DNA from: Rhodospirillaceae bacterium
GTDB lineage: Bacteria > Pseudomonadota > Alphaproteobacteria > MPNO01 > UBA2964
Direction: 5' to 3'
DNA length: 19,970 bases
Assembly (NCBI GenBank): GCA_018660305.1
Contig: JABJKO010000332.1
Coordinates: 1 to 19,970, forward strand
A program made the translations under genes and the position numbers. Positions 13,770 through 19,970 of this stretch are shown in pieces. The first letter of the stretch is position 1; each line of letters starts with the position of its first letter. The notes beneath the pieces are model-generated. The model worked only from the letters and a program-made list of their open reading frames with translations, ran no database searches and was not told the DNA's origin.

Positions 13770-14207
13770 TCAGCTCGTAAAATCAAGAATCCTGGCAAGA
13801 TTCTTGGCAATATTGTTGGCCTCTTCGCCCGCGCCGGAGTAATTGCGGCGTAATTGAAGGTACAATTTATACCCGGTTTTACCGCCTTGCGCTTGGCTTT
13901 TTTGCCATTAATCGTGATTTTGGTTCGGCGGCCGGACACCTTGGCGCGAACCTTTTCGCCGTTATACAGGATAAAGCCCTCCCGGCCACCCCGCTTGATA
14001 GGCGCCGGAAACCGAAAACTCCCGGTGGTCCCCATGAAGAGGTTGCGACGTTGGGTGTGCGCCACACCTGCAAGAGGCGCCTCTCCCGGCCGGATCGTCT
14101 AGGCCGAAAATCATGGCACTACCATGGAGTATTTTGATGTAGATACCCTCATGTTGCCCGCCATGGGCAGGCACTACTTCAGTGATAAAATCTGGCCGGA
14201 CGGCGTA
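13770..14207 (-). pseudogene. frameshifted remnant carrying the same basic module as the TctC-like protein
   Basis: No single frame spans this stretch, but three frames join into one plausible protein of about 140 residues. Segment 1 (from 14207) reads ...ITEVVPAHGGQHEGIYIKI...GLDDPAG. Removing one G from the GGG near 14090 continues it as GEAPLAGVAHTQRRNLF... up to VSGRRTKI, GKKAKRKA and GINCTFNY. There, an 11-bp tandem duplication (GTAATTG at 13839-13845 and 13850-13856 on the plus strand) breaks the frame; without it the protein continues YSGAGEEANNIAKNLARIL and stops at 13770-13772. VSGRRTKI and GKKAKRKA are identical to the C-terminal module of the TctC-like protein at 2903-4186. There is no ATG start, and a TAA precedes the first segment, where AT-rich DNA begins, so the 5' end looks lost. 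A frame from GTG at 14065 to 13688 could still make a 125-residue product. I infer a decayed gene, but sequencing error is possible at the G-run. Confidence 0.65.
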
Positions 14208-14783
14208 TTACCTGGCCATACTTTAATAAGATTCTTGATTAGTAATATTCATTAAATCACTGTTTTAAATAACTTAACATGGCAATTTCCTCGAAAGTGA
14301 TGTCGTCTCTATTAAATTTCGGCAGCGCTAAAAACAGTAAAATAATTTATTTTATATTTTTATATCAACGTATTAGGAAATTAATTTCCCAATTTGAATT
14401 AGGAAGGTAATGCCATTTTATGATCCGAAAATGGCACTATTTAATTTATTTATAACTTTAAATTTACTCCATATATTATTGTTATAAATAACTAAATTAT
14501 TCTTTCTAACATTTAACATGAAATAGGCCCTACCGGGGCCTCCCCTATGCCAACGAACGATGCCTGGACCACGGCGGCGGCCCCTTTCCCCGCCCAATTG
14601 GCGGAAGCTGTTTTATCGCCTGGGACTAACGGCCCCTGACCAGTTGCCACCGATATTCTGGCGAGGCGTCCTCCCCGAATTGGTCGGATCCCGCCTCCGC
14701 CATAGGGTAACGGTTCGGCAACGGGATCGCCCTAATATCCGCCATTCTCTGTGGCTTTGACGCTCTGGTACCCCGAAAAAAAC
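14208..14783. other. AT-rich island and leader before the PAP2 gene, no gene accepted
   Basis: By hand count 14221-14520 is about 23 percent GC, against well over 50 percent in flanking genes. It holds two palindromes: GGAAATTAATTTCC (14376-14389) and TGCCATTTT/AAAATGGCA (14411-14419 with 14428-14436). GC content jumps back at 14525 with AGGCCC/GGGCCT (14525-14541). A 66-codon plus-strand frame at 14560-14760 overlaps the longest PAP2 frame and has no ribosome site, so I do not call it. Possible roles are a promoter region bound by an AT-preferring regulator (such as MucR/Ros types in alphaproteobacteria) or the scar of an insertion. Confidence 0.6.
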
Positions 14784-15881
14784 ATGTCCACTACCCGATC
14801 TCCGGCATTACGAGAATTCGGCGGCAATAACGTCCGGCCAATCATCGACGGGCTGAAGGGCAACAGCGGGCTTATCGTCATCGTCGCGGCCTTTTGCGCC
14901 ATGGCAATGGTGGTTCAGTACATCCTGTTAGGTCATCAAGGGTCGGCCATCCTGTTTTCCCGGCAGCAGCTCAGCTCGCCCTTCACTTTTTTGACGGGTA
15001 CCTTCGTCTTCGGGTTTTTCCTGCTCCATCCGCTTTATGTCATGATCTTTGTCCGGCCCGAGCGCCTGACGGCTTATATAGTAGAAGATTTGCGGACCCG
15101 ATATCTGACTGCCGGCCGACTGACTCAGGGCCTTACCGTCCTGATACTGATGCAGCCCTTCATTTCGGCTTTTTCCGCTCTCAAGACTCTCATACCGACC
15201 GTCAACCCGTTCTATCTGGACGAATATTTCATGGAGCTCGACAGGCTCCTCCATGGCGGCATGGATCCCTGGGTTTTGTTGCATCCGCTGCTGGCATCGC
15301 CCTTCATCTCGTCTGCCTTGAATTTTTCCTACAATATCTGGTTCTTTGTCCTGTTCGGCATGTTGTTCTGGCAGGCGTTCAGCCAAAAGAACCAGGAACG
15401 CCGGCTGCAGTTCTTTTATGCGTTTCTGAGCCTGTGGATCTTCCTGGGTATTGTTGCCGCCACTCTGCTGTCCTCGGCGGGCCCGGTCTATTACGGGCGG
15501 GTCACCGGCCTGGCCGACCCCTATGCGCCGCTCATGGCCTATCTGCACCAGGCCAACGCCCTATTTCCCATCTGGTCCCTGGAGGTCCAGGACATCCTTT
15601 GGAGCAGCTATAGCCTCGGGACCGATGTTGCCGGGAAAGGCATTTCCGCTATGCCCAGCCTCCATGTCGCCGTCGTCACCCTATTTGCCCTTGTGGGATG
15701 GGGCGAAAATCGCTGGATGGGCGCCATTTTCACCACATTCGCCTTACTCATTCTCATCGGCTCCGTCCATCTCGGATGGCATTACGCCGTGGACGGGTAT
15801 GTCTCTATCGTTTTGACTGGTTTCATCTGGTGGGTGGCGGGCAAATGGGTGCGAAGATCAAAAAAATCGCCCCTGCCCTAA
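14784..15881 (+). CDS. PAP2-superfamily membrane protein (Aur1/inositolphosphotransferase-like)
   Basis: This 365-residue membrane protein has six or more hydrophobic helices. Using numbering from the ATG at 14784, the lipid-phosphate motifs are SAMPSLHVA (288-296, with His294, the C2 motif) and SVHLGWHYAVDGY (327-339, with His333 and Asp337, the C3 motif). An earlier loop reads YLDEYFMELDRLLHGGMDPW, typical of the Aur1-like PAP2_3 branch. The classical C1 motif KxxxxxxRP is absent, as is usual in that branch. Such proteins cleave or transfer phosphate head groups at the outer face of the membrane; targets could be undecaprenyl phosphate, phosphatidic acid or a sphingolipid. The start is uncertain: no ribosome site precedes the ATG at 14784, and a GTG at 14751 would add 11 residues. 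The gene stands alone between two AT-rich islands, and its stop codon lies inside the hairpin at 15860-15910. Confidence 0.85.
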   Translation: MSTTRSPALREFGGNNVRPIIDGLKGNSGLIVIVAAFCAMAMVVQYILLGHQGSAILFSRQQLSSPFTFLTGTFVFGFFLLHPLYVMIFVRPERLTAYIVEDLRTRYLTAGRLTQGLTVLILMQPFISAFSALKTLIPTVNPFYLDEYFMELDRLLHGGMDPWVLLHPLLASPFISSALNFSYNIWFFVLFGMLFWQAFSQKNQERRLQFFYAFLSLWIFLGIVAATLLSSAGPVYYGRVTGLADPYAPLMAYLHQANALFPIWSLEVQDILWSSYSLGTDVAGKGISAMPSLHVAVVTLFALVGWGENRWMGAIFTTFALLILIGSVHLGWHYAVDGYVSIVLTGFIWWVAGKWVRRSKKSPLP

Positions 15882-15910
15882 ATTATTTTGGGGTATTTCA
15901 GGGGCGATTT
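15860..15910 (-). terminator. strong hairpin with T-run on the minus strand, facing PAP2
   Basis: AAATCGCCCCTG (15864-15875) and CAGGGGCGATTT (15899-15910) form a perfect 12-bp stem around the PAP2 stop codon, with a small inner CCC/GGG stem. On the minus strand the stem runs into seven T (15866-15860). On the plus strand no T-run follows. It therefore works as an intrinsic terminator for transcription coming from the right, although no gene is annotated there. Confidence 0.8.
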
Positions 15911-16285
15911 GCGGTCCTTCACGGTCCCGAAATCCATAATAATTGATCCAAAACAGGTGCTGAAACGGCCCTGATTTTTGGCAAACGCGTTCCACAGCAT
16001 CCCCGGCGACAGACATCAACAACAGTTTACAAGTGCATAAATCTCGCCATTCTCGGCAGAACTTATAGAAATTTCATGTTTAAAGAGAAATTAATATATA
16101 ACATTTTAAAGAAATAAATATTAATTACATTTACTACTTAAATAAATAACCATATCTCTTTGTAGGTAATTTAAGCCCTTAATATATATAGTTTTTTTTC
16201 CGAATAATGCATGTCAGCTTAACTTCTTCTTAATCCAGAACCCATAATCTTCTCATGGTCTGTAGTTCAACCTTGGGTGATTAGG
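15911..16285. other. intergenic region with a second AT-rich island upstream of the pilin
   Basis: 16081-16200 is about 17 percent GC by hand count. It ends in TATATATA and a T8 run (about 16191-16199), then GC content returns before the pilin. It probably contains the pilin promoter, but I cannot place -35/-10 boxes reliably. On the minus strand a 40-codon frame opens with ATG at 16000 and stops at 15878, inside the terminator hairpin. It has no clear ribosome site and no recognisable motif, so I do not call it a gene. Confidence 0.55.
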
Positions 16286-16465
16286 ATGTACACTTTTATC
16301 AATAATTTCATGAACGACGAATCTGGCGCCACGGCCATCGAATACGGCCTCATTGCCGCGCTGGTTTCCGTTGCCGCTGTGGGCGCCTTGACCGCGATGG
16401 GCGATTCACTTGAAGGCATGTTCACGAAGGTGTCTTCGACACTTGATGCCGCCATCGCACCGTAA
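16286..16465 (+). CDS. flp: Flp/Fap-type (type IVb) pilin
   Basis: This 59-residue prepilin is the main subunit of a Tad pilus. It has a short leader MYTFINNFMNDESG ending in Gly14, then the processing site ATAIEYGLIAALVS, with Glu at +5 and Tyr at +6 of the mature chain as in all Flp pilins, and one hydrophobic helix. The mature protein has about 45 residues (ending STLDAAIAP). The prepilin peptidase that would cut it is encoded next (cpaA). I choose the ATG at 16286; a GTG at 16277 would add VIR with no better ribosome site. No strong Shine-Dalgarno is visible in front of either. It is separated from cpaA by a strong terminator at 16515-16548, which allows much more pilin than assembly machinery. 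Confidence 0.95.
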   Translation: MYTFINNFMNDESGATAIEYGLIAALVSVAAVGALTAMGDSLEGMFTKVSSTLDAAIAP

Positions 16466-16514
16466 TCGCGATGGGAAACCGCGGCGTGGGGGCGCGGCTT
16501 CTCTGACGGAACCG

Positions 16515-16548
16515 GGGGGGTGGTGACATTCGTCACTACCCCCCTTTT
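16515..16548 (+). terminator. intrinsic terminator after the pilin gene
   Basis: GGGGGGTGGTGAC (16515-16527) pairs with GTCACTACCCCCC (16532-16544) over 13 bp with one G-T pair and loop ATTC, followed by TTTT. It lies 49 nt after the pilin stop and 64 nt before cpaA. Confidence 0.92.
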
Positions 16549-16612
16549 CCGCTAACTGGTTTGTAAATCACTGGGTGGATCTGGTGGAGGGAATCTAAAG
16601 GGGGTTGGATCC

Positions 16613-17116
16613 ATGGAAACTCTGGGAATTTTTCTCAATCAAGCTTGTCTCTGGATTTTTGCCGGCCTATTGATTTACGCCGCTTGGTCCGACTTCAAAC
16701 AATATGTAATTCCTAACAGAATTCCTCTCTGCATTCTCACGCTCTACCCGGCCTACGTCATGACTGCCGGGATTGCCGTAGAATGGCAGATGGCGCTGGC
16801 CATCGCCGCCGGCCTTCTGGCAGTGGGGCTCCTATTTTTCGCTGCCGGTTGGATGGGCGGCGGAGACGTGAAGCTCATAACCGCCGCGGCTCTTTGGGCC
16901 GGACCCGAATACAGTCTCCACCTTCTTCTTCTGACGGCAATCGCCGGTGGCGTGCTCTCGCTCACCGTCATTTTGTGGTCAAAATATGGCTGGGTCTTCG
17001 GCATGTCGCCTGGCGAAGTGGCCGAAAAAATTCCCTATGGCATTGCTGTCGCCGGCGCCGGGCTGTTTGTCGCCGGTAGCCTGATCAGCAGCCAGAGCGC
17101 AGGTGTTTGGCCATGA
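16613..17116 (+). CDS. cpaA: prepilin peptidase CpaA/TadV
   Basis: This is a 167-residue inner-membrane aspartyl protease that cuts the Flp leader. The two catalytic aspartates are visible: Asp27 in AAWSDFKQYVIPNRI and Asp85 in the signature MGGGDVKL. About five or six hydrophobic helices follow the short TadV plan, which lacks the methylase half of PilD-type enzymes. The C-terminal KIPYGIAVAGAGL is also typical. AAGGGGG lies about 9 nt upstream of the ATG at 16613. Its stop overlaps the cpaB start by ATGA (17113-17116), so the two are translationally coupled. Confidence 0.94.
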   Translation: METLGIFLNQACLWIFAGLLIYAAWSDFKQYVIPNRIPLCILTLYPAYVMTAGIAVEWQMALAIAAGLLAVGLLFFAAGWMGGGDVKLITAAALWAGPEYSLHLLLLTAIAGGVLSLTVILWSKYGWVFGMSPGEVAEKIPYGIAVAGAGLFVAGSLISSQSAGVWP

Positions 17117-18135
17117 ACCCCCGTACACTCCTGTTAGCTATCGCCGCCTTGACCACCGCCGGCTTGACCGCCTTTCTTGTGCAGGGCTGGATGGAACACC
17201 AGCGGTCGCAAATGGCGCGCGCACCGGAAAAAGCAAAACCCGCCGGCAATCATGTCCTCGTCGCCAAAAAGAACATTCCCCGGGGACGCTTTATCAAACC
17301 GGACGAGTTGCTGTGGCAGGCGTGGCCCGAGGGCAGACTGTCGCCCGCCTATGCCACCAAAGGCGAACGGAAGAAAACCGACTTTGTCGGCTCCGTGGTC
17401 CGCAACAGCCTCGTGGCCGGACAGCCGGTCACAGATGAGGCGGTGGTCAAAGCCGGCGAACGGGGCTTTCTGGCCGCCGTTCTGACCCCTGGCATGCGCG
17501 CCGTTTCGGTCAAAGTGTCAGCCGTATCCGCAATCTCCGGCCTCGTCTTTCCGGGCGATCGGGTCGATCTCATTCTCACGGGCAAGTTCAAGATTGCCGG
17601 TGCGAGCAAAGGGGAACGAAATTTGTTTCGCGCCGCCGAAACGGTTTTGACAAACGTTCGTATTCTCGCCCTGGACCAACGAACCGACGATCAAAAGGGA
17701 AATGACAAGGCTAAGCGCGTGCCCAAGACCGCGACGTTCGAATTGACTCCGAAACAGGTCCAAATGGTTTCTGTCGCGCGGAACTTGGGCAATCTGTCTC
17801 TCAGTCTTCGTAGCCTGGCGAAAGACGATGAGAACGGGACAAAGCCCGATGAGAAGGAAGACAAGGTCGCCCGACGGGGCAAGACCGTAACCCGGGATAC
17901 GGAAGTAAGCCGTTTTCTGACCATGGGCGCGAATAAGAAAAAGGCCAAAATTACCATTATGCGGGGCGGCAAAACCTCTGTCGCAACGGTCGCCAAAGAG
18001 GGCCCTGATCCAACCAGGCTCCGAAAAGCCATCAGAGACGCTTTAAAAGACACTATACGCTCGGGGGATAGGGGAAATGATAATGATAGCGGCGGACTGT
18101 CTGCCTCCGAGGCAGACAGAGGGGACGAAAATTAA
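17113..18135 (+). CDS. cpaB: Tad pilus assembly protein CpaB/RcpC
   Basis: This 340-residue periplasmic protein is anchored by one N-terminal helix (about 5-24). It carries an SAF-like domain (about 47-113, VLVAKKNIPRGRFIKPDELL) and then the RcpC/CpaB core with GMRAVSVKVSAVSAISGLVF and PGDRVDLILTG. It supports the CpaC secretin in the outer membrane, probably by contacting peptidoglycan or the secretin. The tail beyond about residue 240 is long, charged and low in complexity (DDENGTKPDEKEDK, later SGDRGNDNDSGG), which differs from the compact end of many homologues. I start at the ATG at 17113, overlapping cpaA by 4 nt, rather than the TTG at 17107. It ends TAATG, sharing one base with the cpaC start. 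Its last codons also encode a perfect RNA stem-loop (18097-18119). Confidence 0.93.
   Translation: MNPRTLLLAIAALTTAGLTAFLVQGWMEHQRSQMARAPEKAKPAGNHVLVAKKNIPRGRFIKPDELLWQAWPEGRLSPAYATKGERKKTDFVGSVVRNSLVAGQPVTDEAVVKAGERGFLAAVLTPGMRAVSVKVSAVSAISGLVFPGDRVDLILTGKFKIAGASKGERNLFRAAETVLTNVRILALDQRTDDQKGNDKAKRVPKTATFELTPKQVQMVSVARNLGNLSLSLRSLAKDDENGTKPDEKEDKVARRGKTVTRDTEVSRFLTMGANKKKAKITIMRGGKTSVATVAKEGPDPTRLRKAIRDALKDTIRSGDRGNDNDSGGLSASEADRGDEN
18097..18119 (+). promoter_or_regulatory. perfect stem-loop just before the cpaC ribosome site
   Basis: CTGTCTGCCTC (18097-18107) and GAGGCAGACAG (18109-18119) are exact reverse complements with one base between; a real loop would open a few inner pairs. It lies at the end of cpaB and abuts the cpaC Shine-Dalgarno (AGAGGGG, about 18118-18124). 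It could pace cpaC translation or stabilise processed mRNA. There is no T-run, so it is not a terminator. Confidence 0.65.
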
Positions 18136-19568
18136 TGTTCAACTTCTTTAAATGCCGGCGTTTCAGCCTGCTTCTATTTGGACTGGCGGTTACCTGGTTC
18201 CCGGCCCAGGGCAACGAGGTTCTGCGGGAATCTTCCGGGACTATTTTCCTCGAAAACAACAGAGGCGTGCTCATCCGATTGACACGCCCAGCGGAAACGG
18301 TCTTCGTCGCCAATCCAAGAATCGCGGATATACAAATCAAATCTCCCCGGTTGATTTATCTCCTCGCGAAAACACCCGGGGAAACAACCCTTATCGCGGT
18401 CGATGAAAACGAGCAGGTTCTGACAAACCGCCGACTCAAAGTGTCGCACAATCTCAGCCGGCTACGCGCCTCAATCAAATCCTTCCTCCCCAACGAAGAT
18501 GTCCGCATCCGCTCGCTCGGCTCAAGCATCATCGTATCCGGCAGTGTGGAGACAGCGGCAGACGCGGCCGAAATCCGCCGTCTGGCCGAACAGTTGGTCA
18601 AGAAACCCACCAATGTCATTCTCAGGGTGGCCGTCAACGAACCGACCCAGGTTCAATTGCGGGTTCGCATTGCCGAGGTGTCACGAGACGTACTCAAGCA
18701 GTTCGGTATCAATTGGGACGCCGTTTTGAACGTGGGCAGCTTTGTGTTTGGTCTCGCGAACGGCAACCCGGTTAATTCCACAGGAGGCACGCCGCCGACC
18801 TTTCTGAGCGGTATAGAAGGCGCCGCGTGGACATCGCGCAATAGCGGGACCAACAGCCTTTTCGGTCTGTATAAGGGGAGTTCCGTCGACATCAACGGAC
18901 TGATCGATGCCCTGAACAACGAGGGCTTCGTAACAGTACTTGCTCAACCCAACCTGACCGCATTGTCCGGAAAACCCGCGACATTTCTCGCCGGTGGCGA
19001 ATTTCCCATTGTGGTTCCTGGCGACAACAACCAGGTGGCAGTGGAGTTTAAGCAGTTCGGTGTATCGCTCGCCTTCACACCGACCCTAATCGGCAGGGAT
19101 AGAATCAGCTTATACGTCAATCCGGAAGTGAGTCAGCTGAGCAGCGCCGGAGCGGTCCAGATAGCTGGATTTTCCATTCCCGGCCTGACGACGCGCCGCA
19201 CCGAGACCACTGTAGAATTGGCCAATGGGCAGAGTTTCGCCATTGCCGGGCTGCTCCAGAATAACATTCGCCACAACATCGATAAATTTCCCGGCCTGGG
19301 AGATATCCCCCTGCTTGGCATGCTGTTTCGTTCAGACCGGTTCCAGCGCAACGAAACAGAACTCGTGATCATCGTAACCCCCTATATCGTCAAACCGACC
19401 AGCGGTCCGATGCTTGCGGCACCCACTGACGGTCTGACCCCACCGACCGATAAAGACCGCGTTCTTCACGGACGTCTCTACCGACCCACACCGCGAAGCG
19501 GAGAAAAAGGGCCGGTACCGCTGGCCCGCCGCCAACCCCGCGGCTCCATGGGTTTTGTTCTTGATTAG
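18135..19568 (+). CDS. cpaC: Tad pilus outer-membrane secretin CpaC/RcpA
   Basis: This is a 477-residue outer-membrane secretin forming the pilus channel. Order: signal peptide (likely cut near AQG/NE, residue 26), N-terminal pilus domain (about 28-103, VANPRIADIQIKSPRLIYLL), BON-like domain (about 105-165, SSIIVSGSVETAADAAEIRR), then VQLRVRIAEVSRDVLKQFGI starting the secretin core. The core includes FVTVLAQPNLTALSGKPATF, GGEFPI and the secretin signature KFPGLGDIPLLGMLFRS (384-400). A Pro- and Arg-rich tail of about 55 residues follows (for example PTPRSGEKGPVPLARRQ), and may contact a pilotin or CpaD. Its ATG at 18135 overlaps the cpaB stop by one base, with GAGGGG upstream. Confidence 0.95.
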   Translation: MFNFFKCRRFSLLLFGLAVTWFPAQGNEVLRESSGTIFLENNRGVLIRLTRPAETVFVANPRIADIQIKSPRLIYLLAKTPGETTLIAVDENEQVLTNRRLKVSHNLSRLRASIKSFLPNEDVRIRSLGSSIIVSGSVETAADAAEIRRLAEQLVKKPTNVILRVAVNEPTQVQLRVRIAEVSRDVLKQFGINWDAVLNVGSFVFGLANGNPVNSTGGTPPTFLSGIEGAAWTSRNSGTNSLFGLYKGSSVDINGLIDALNNEGFVTVLAQPNLTALSGKPATFLAGGEFPIVVPGDNNQVAVEFKQFGVSLAFTPTLIGRDRISLYVNPEVSQLSSAGAVQIAGFSIPGLTTRRTETTVELANGQSFAIAGLLQNNIRHNIDKFPGLGDIPLLGMLFRSDRFQRNETELVIIVTPYIVKPTSGPMLAAPTDGLTPPTDKDRVLHGRLYRPTPRSGEKGPVPLARRQPRGSMGFVLD

Positions 19569-19580
19569 GAGCAACCGACA

Positions 19581-19970
19581 ATGATGCGACGAAAAAAGAA
19601 ACTGTTTATCAGGCCCGGCCGATGGCCTTCGGGCGCCCTGGTTGTTGCCATTGGGCTGGTTACGCTCCTTGCGTCATGCGCGCCCCGGACGACACATTGG
19701 TCTCCCGTGGAGGCACCTAAAAAGCTACAGGTCAAATGGGCGGAATTCCATCACGCGGTAAAGTTCGACAAGGCATCGGCGAAACTTGCGGTCTCCGAAA
19801 AACGCACGCTTAGCCGTTTCCTGACCCGTGTCGGCCGCGGCGGCGGCGTAAAAATTACGATCACCGCGGCCGCCCTGGACAATTCCAAGCTACTGCAAAA
19901 TCGTGAAATGGCTCTCGCAAAATATTTACGCCGCCGCGGTTTCGATGTTGCGTTGGGACAGCCAAAGAAG
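19581..19970 (+). CDS. cpaD: Tad pilus assembly lipoprotein CpaD (N-terminal part)
   Basis: The frame opens with ATG at 19581 (AGGAG 9 nt upstream, 12 nt after the cpaC stop) and runs to the window end, giving 130 residues of a longer protein. A basic start (MMRRKKKLFIRPGR) is followed by a hydrophobic stretch and the lipobox LLASC with Cys33, so it should be lipidated and face the periplasm. Downstream, VKFDKASAKLAVSEKRTLSR and ALDNSKLLQNREMALAKYLR resemble CpaD and, loosely, OmpA-type peptidoglycan-binding segments. CpaD helps CpaC assemble. Position after cpaC matches the Caulobacter order; cpaE and cpaF should follow outside the window. Confidence 0.88.
   Translation, partial: MMRRKKKLFIRPGRWPSGALVVAIGLVTLLASCAPRTTHWSPVEAPKKLQVKWAEFHHAVKFDKASAKLAVSEKRTLSRFLTRVGRGGGVKITITAAALDNSKLLQNREMALAKYLRRRGFDVALGQPKK

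Noticed and set aside
13148..13780. 210-codon plus-strand frame opposite the second cupin
   Set aside because: The minus strand encodes both cupin motifs with a good ribosome site; the plus frame has none.
14401..14440. TGCCATTTT hairpin as an intrinsic terminator
   Set aside because: AT-rich stem without a following T-run and with no gene ending nearby.
14560..14760. 66-codon plus-strand frame before PAP2
   Set aside because: Arg/Pro-rich, lacks a ribosome site and overlaps the longest PAP2 frame; not impossible, but not supportable.

Overview
This window looks like chromosomal DNA of a Gram-negative alphaproteobacterium, probably Rhodospirillales-like. This placement is inferred from gene content, not from any database search. 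The supporting evidence is a Caulobacter-type tad/cpa pilus operon, two PEP-CTERM proteins with sigma-54 promoters, a tripartite tricarboxylate transporter (TTT) with a Bug-type binding protein, and moderately GC-rich coding DNA. I see no tRNA, rRNA, CRISPR array, insertion sequence or phage gene.

Layout. 1-213 (minus) is the N-terminal end of a Rieske ring-hydroxylating oxygenase large subunit that runs off the window. 365-447 is a nested palindromic repeat. 457-1086 (minus) encodes a PEP-CTERM protein, with its sigma-54 promoter and two upstream activator-like sites at 1181-1330. 1485-2705 is an MFS transporter. 2903-6464 is a TTT system: a periplasmic binding protein with an unusual basic C-terminal extension, an intrinsic terminator, then a fused TctA-TctB membrane subunit. 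6501-8555 (minus) is a soluble three-PAS histidine kinase. 8915-9919 is an ornithine cyclodeaminase/mu-crystallin family protein, convergent with an NMT1/THI5-like protein that has no signal peptide (9933-10841, minus). 11243-12004 (minus) is a second PEP-CTERM protein with the same promoter layout as the first. 12353-13687 (minus) holds two paralogous three-histidine cupins. 13770-14207 (minus) is a frameshifted remnant that carries the same basic module as the TTT binding protein. 14784-15881 is a PAP2/Aur1-like membrane phosphatase or phosphotransferase between two AT-rich islands. 16286 to the end is the start of a tad pilus cluster: flp pilin, terminator, cpaA, cpaB, cpaC, cpaD (cut off by the window end).

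Themes. (1) Cell-surface biogenesis: the two PEP-CTERM proteins share one promoter design (a GG-N10-GC sigma-54 element with paired TGTAAAAT...CCGACA sites, the nearer at exactly the same distance in both), so they are probably co-regulated. The Tad pilus genes form a separate operon. (2) Uptake and catabolism of organic acids or aromatics: Rieske oxygenase, MFS, TTT transporter, cyclodeaminase-family enzyme, NMT1-like protein and cupins. This functional link is inferred from proximity only.

The items most worth following up are the shared PEP-CTERM promoter architecture, the VSGRRTKI/GKKAKRKA module found on two unrelated loci (one intact, one broken by an 11-bp tandem duplication), a perfect stem-loop beside the cpaC ribosome binding site, and a terminator pointing against PAP2 next to an AT-rich island, which suggests an unannotated minus-strand transcript.
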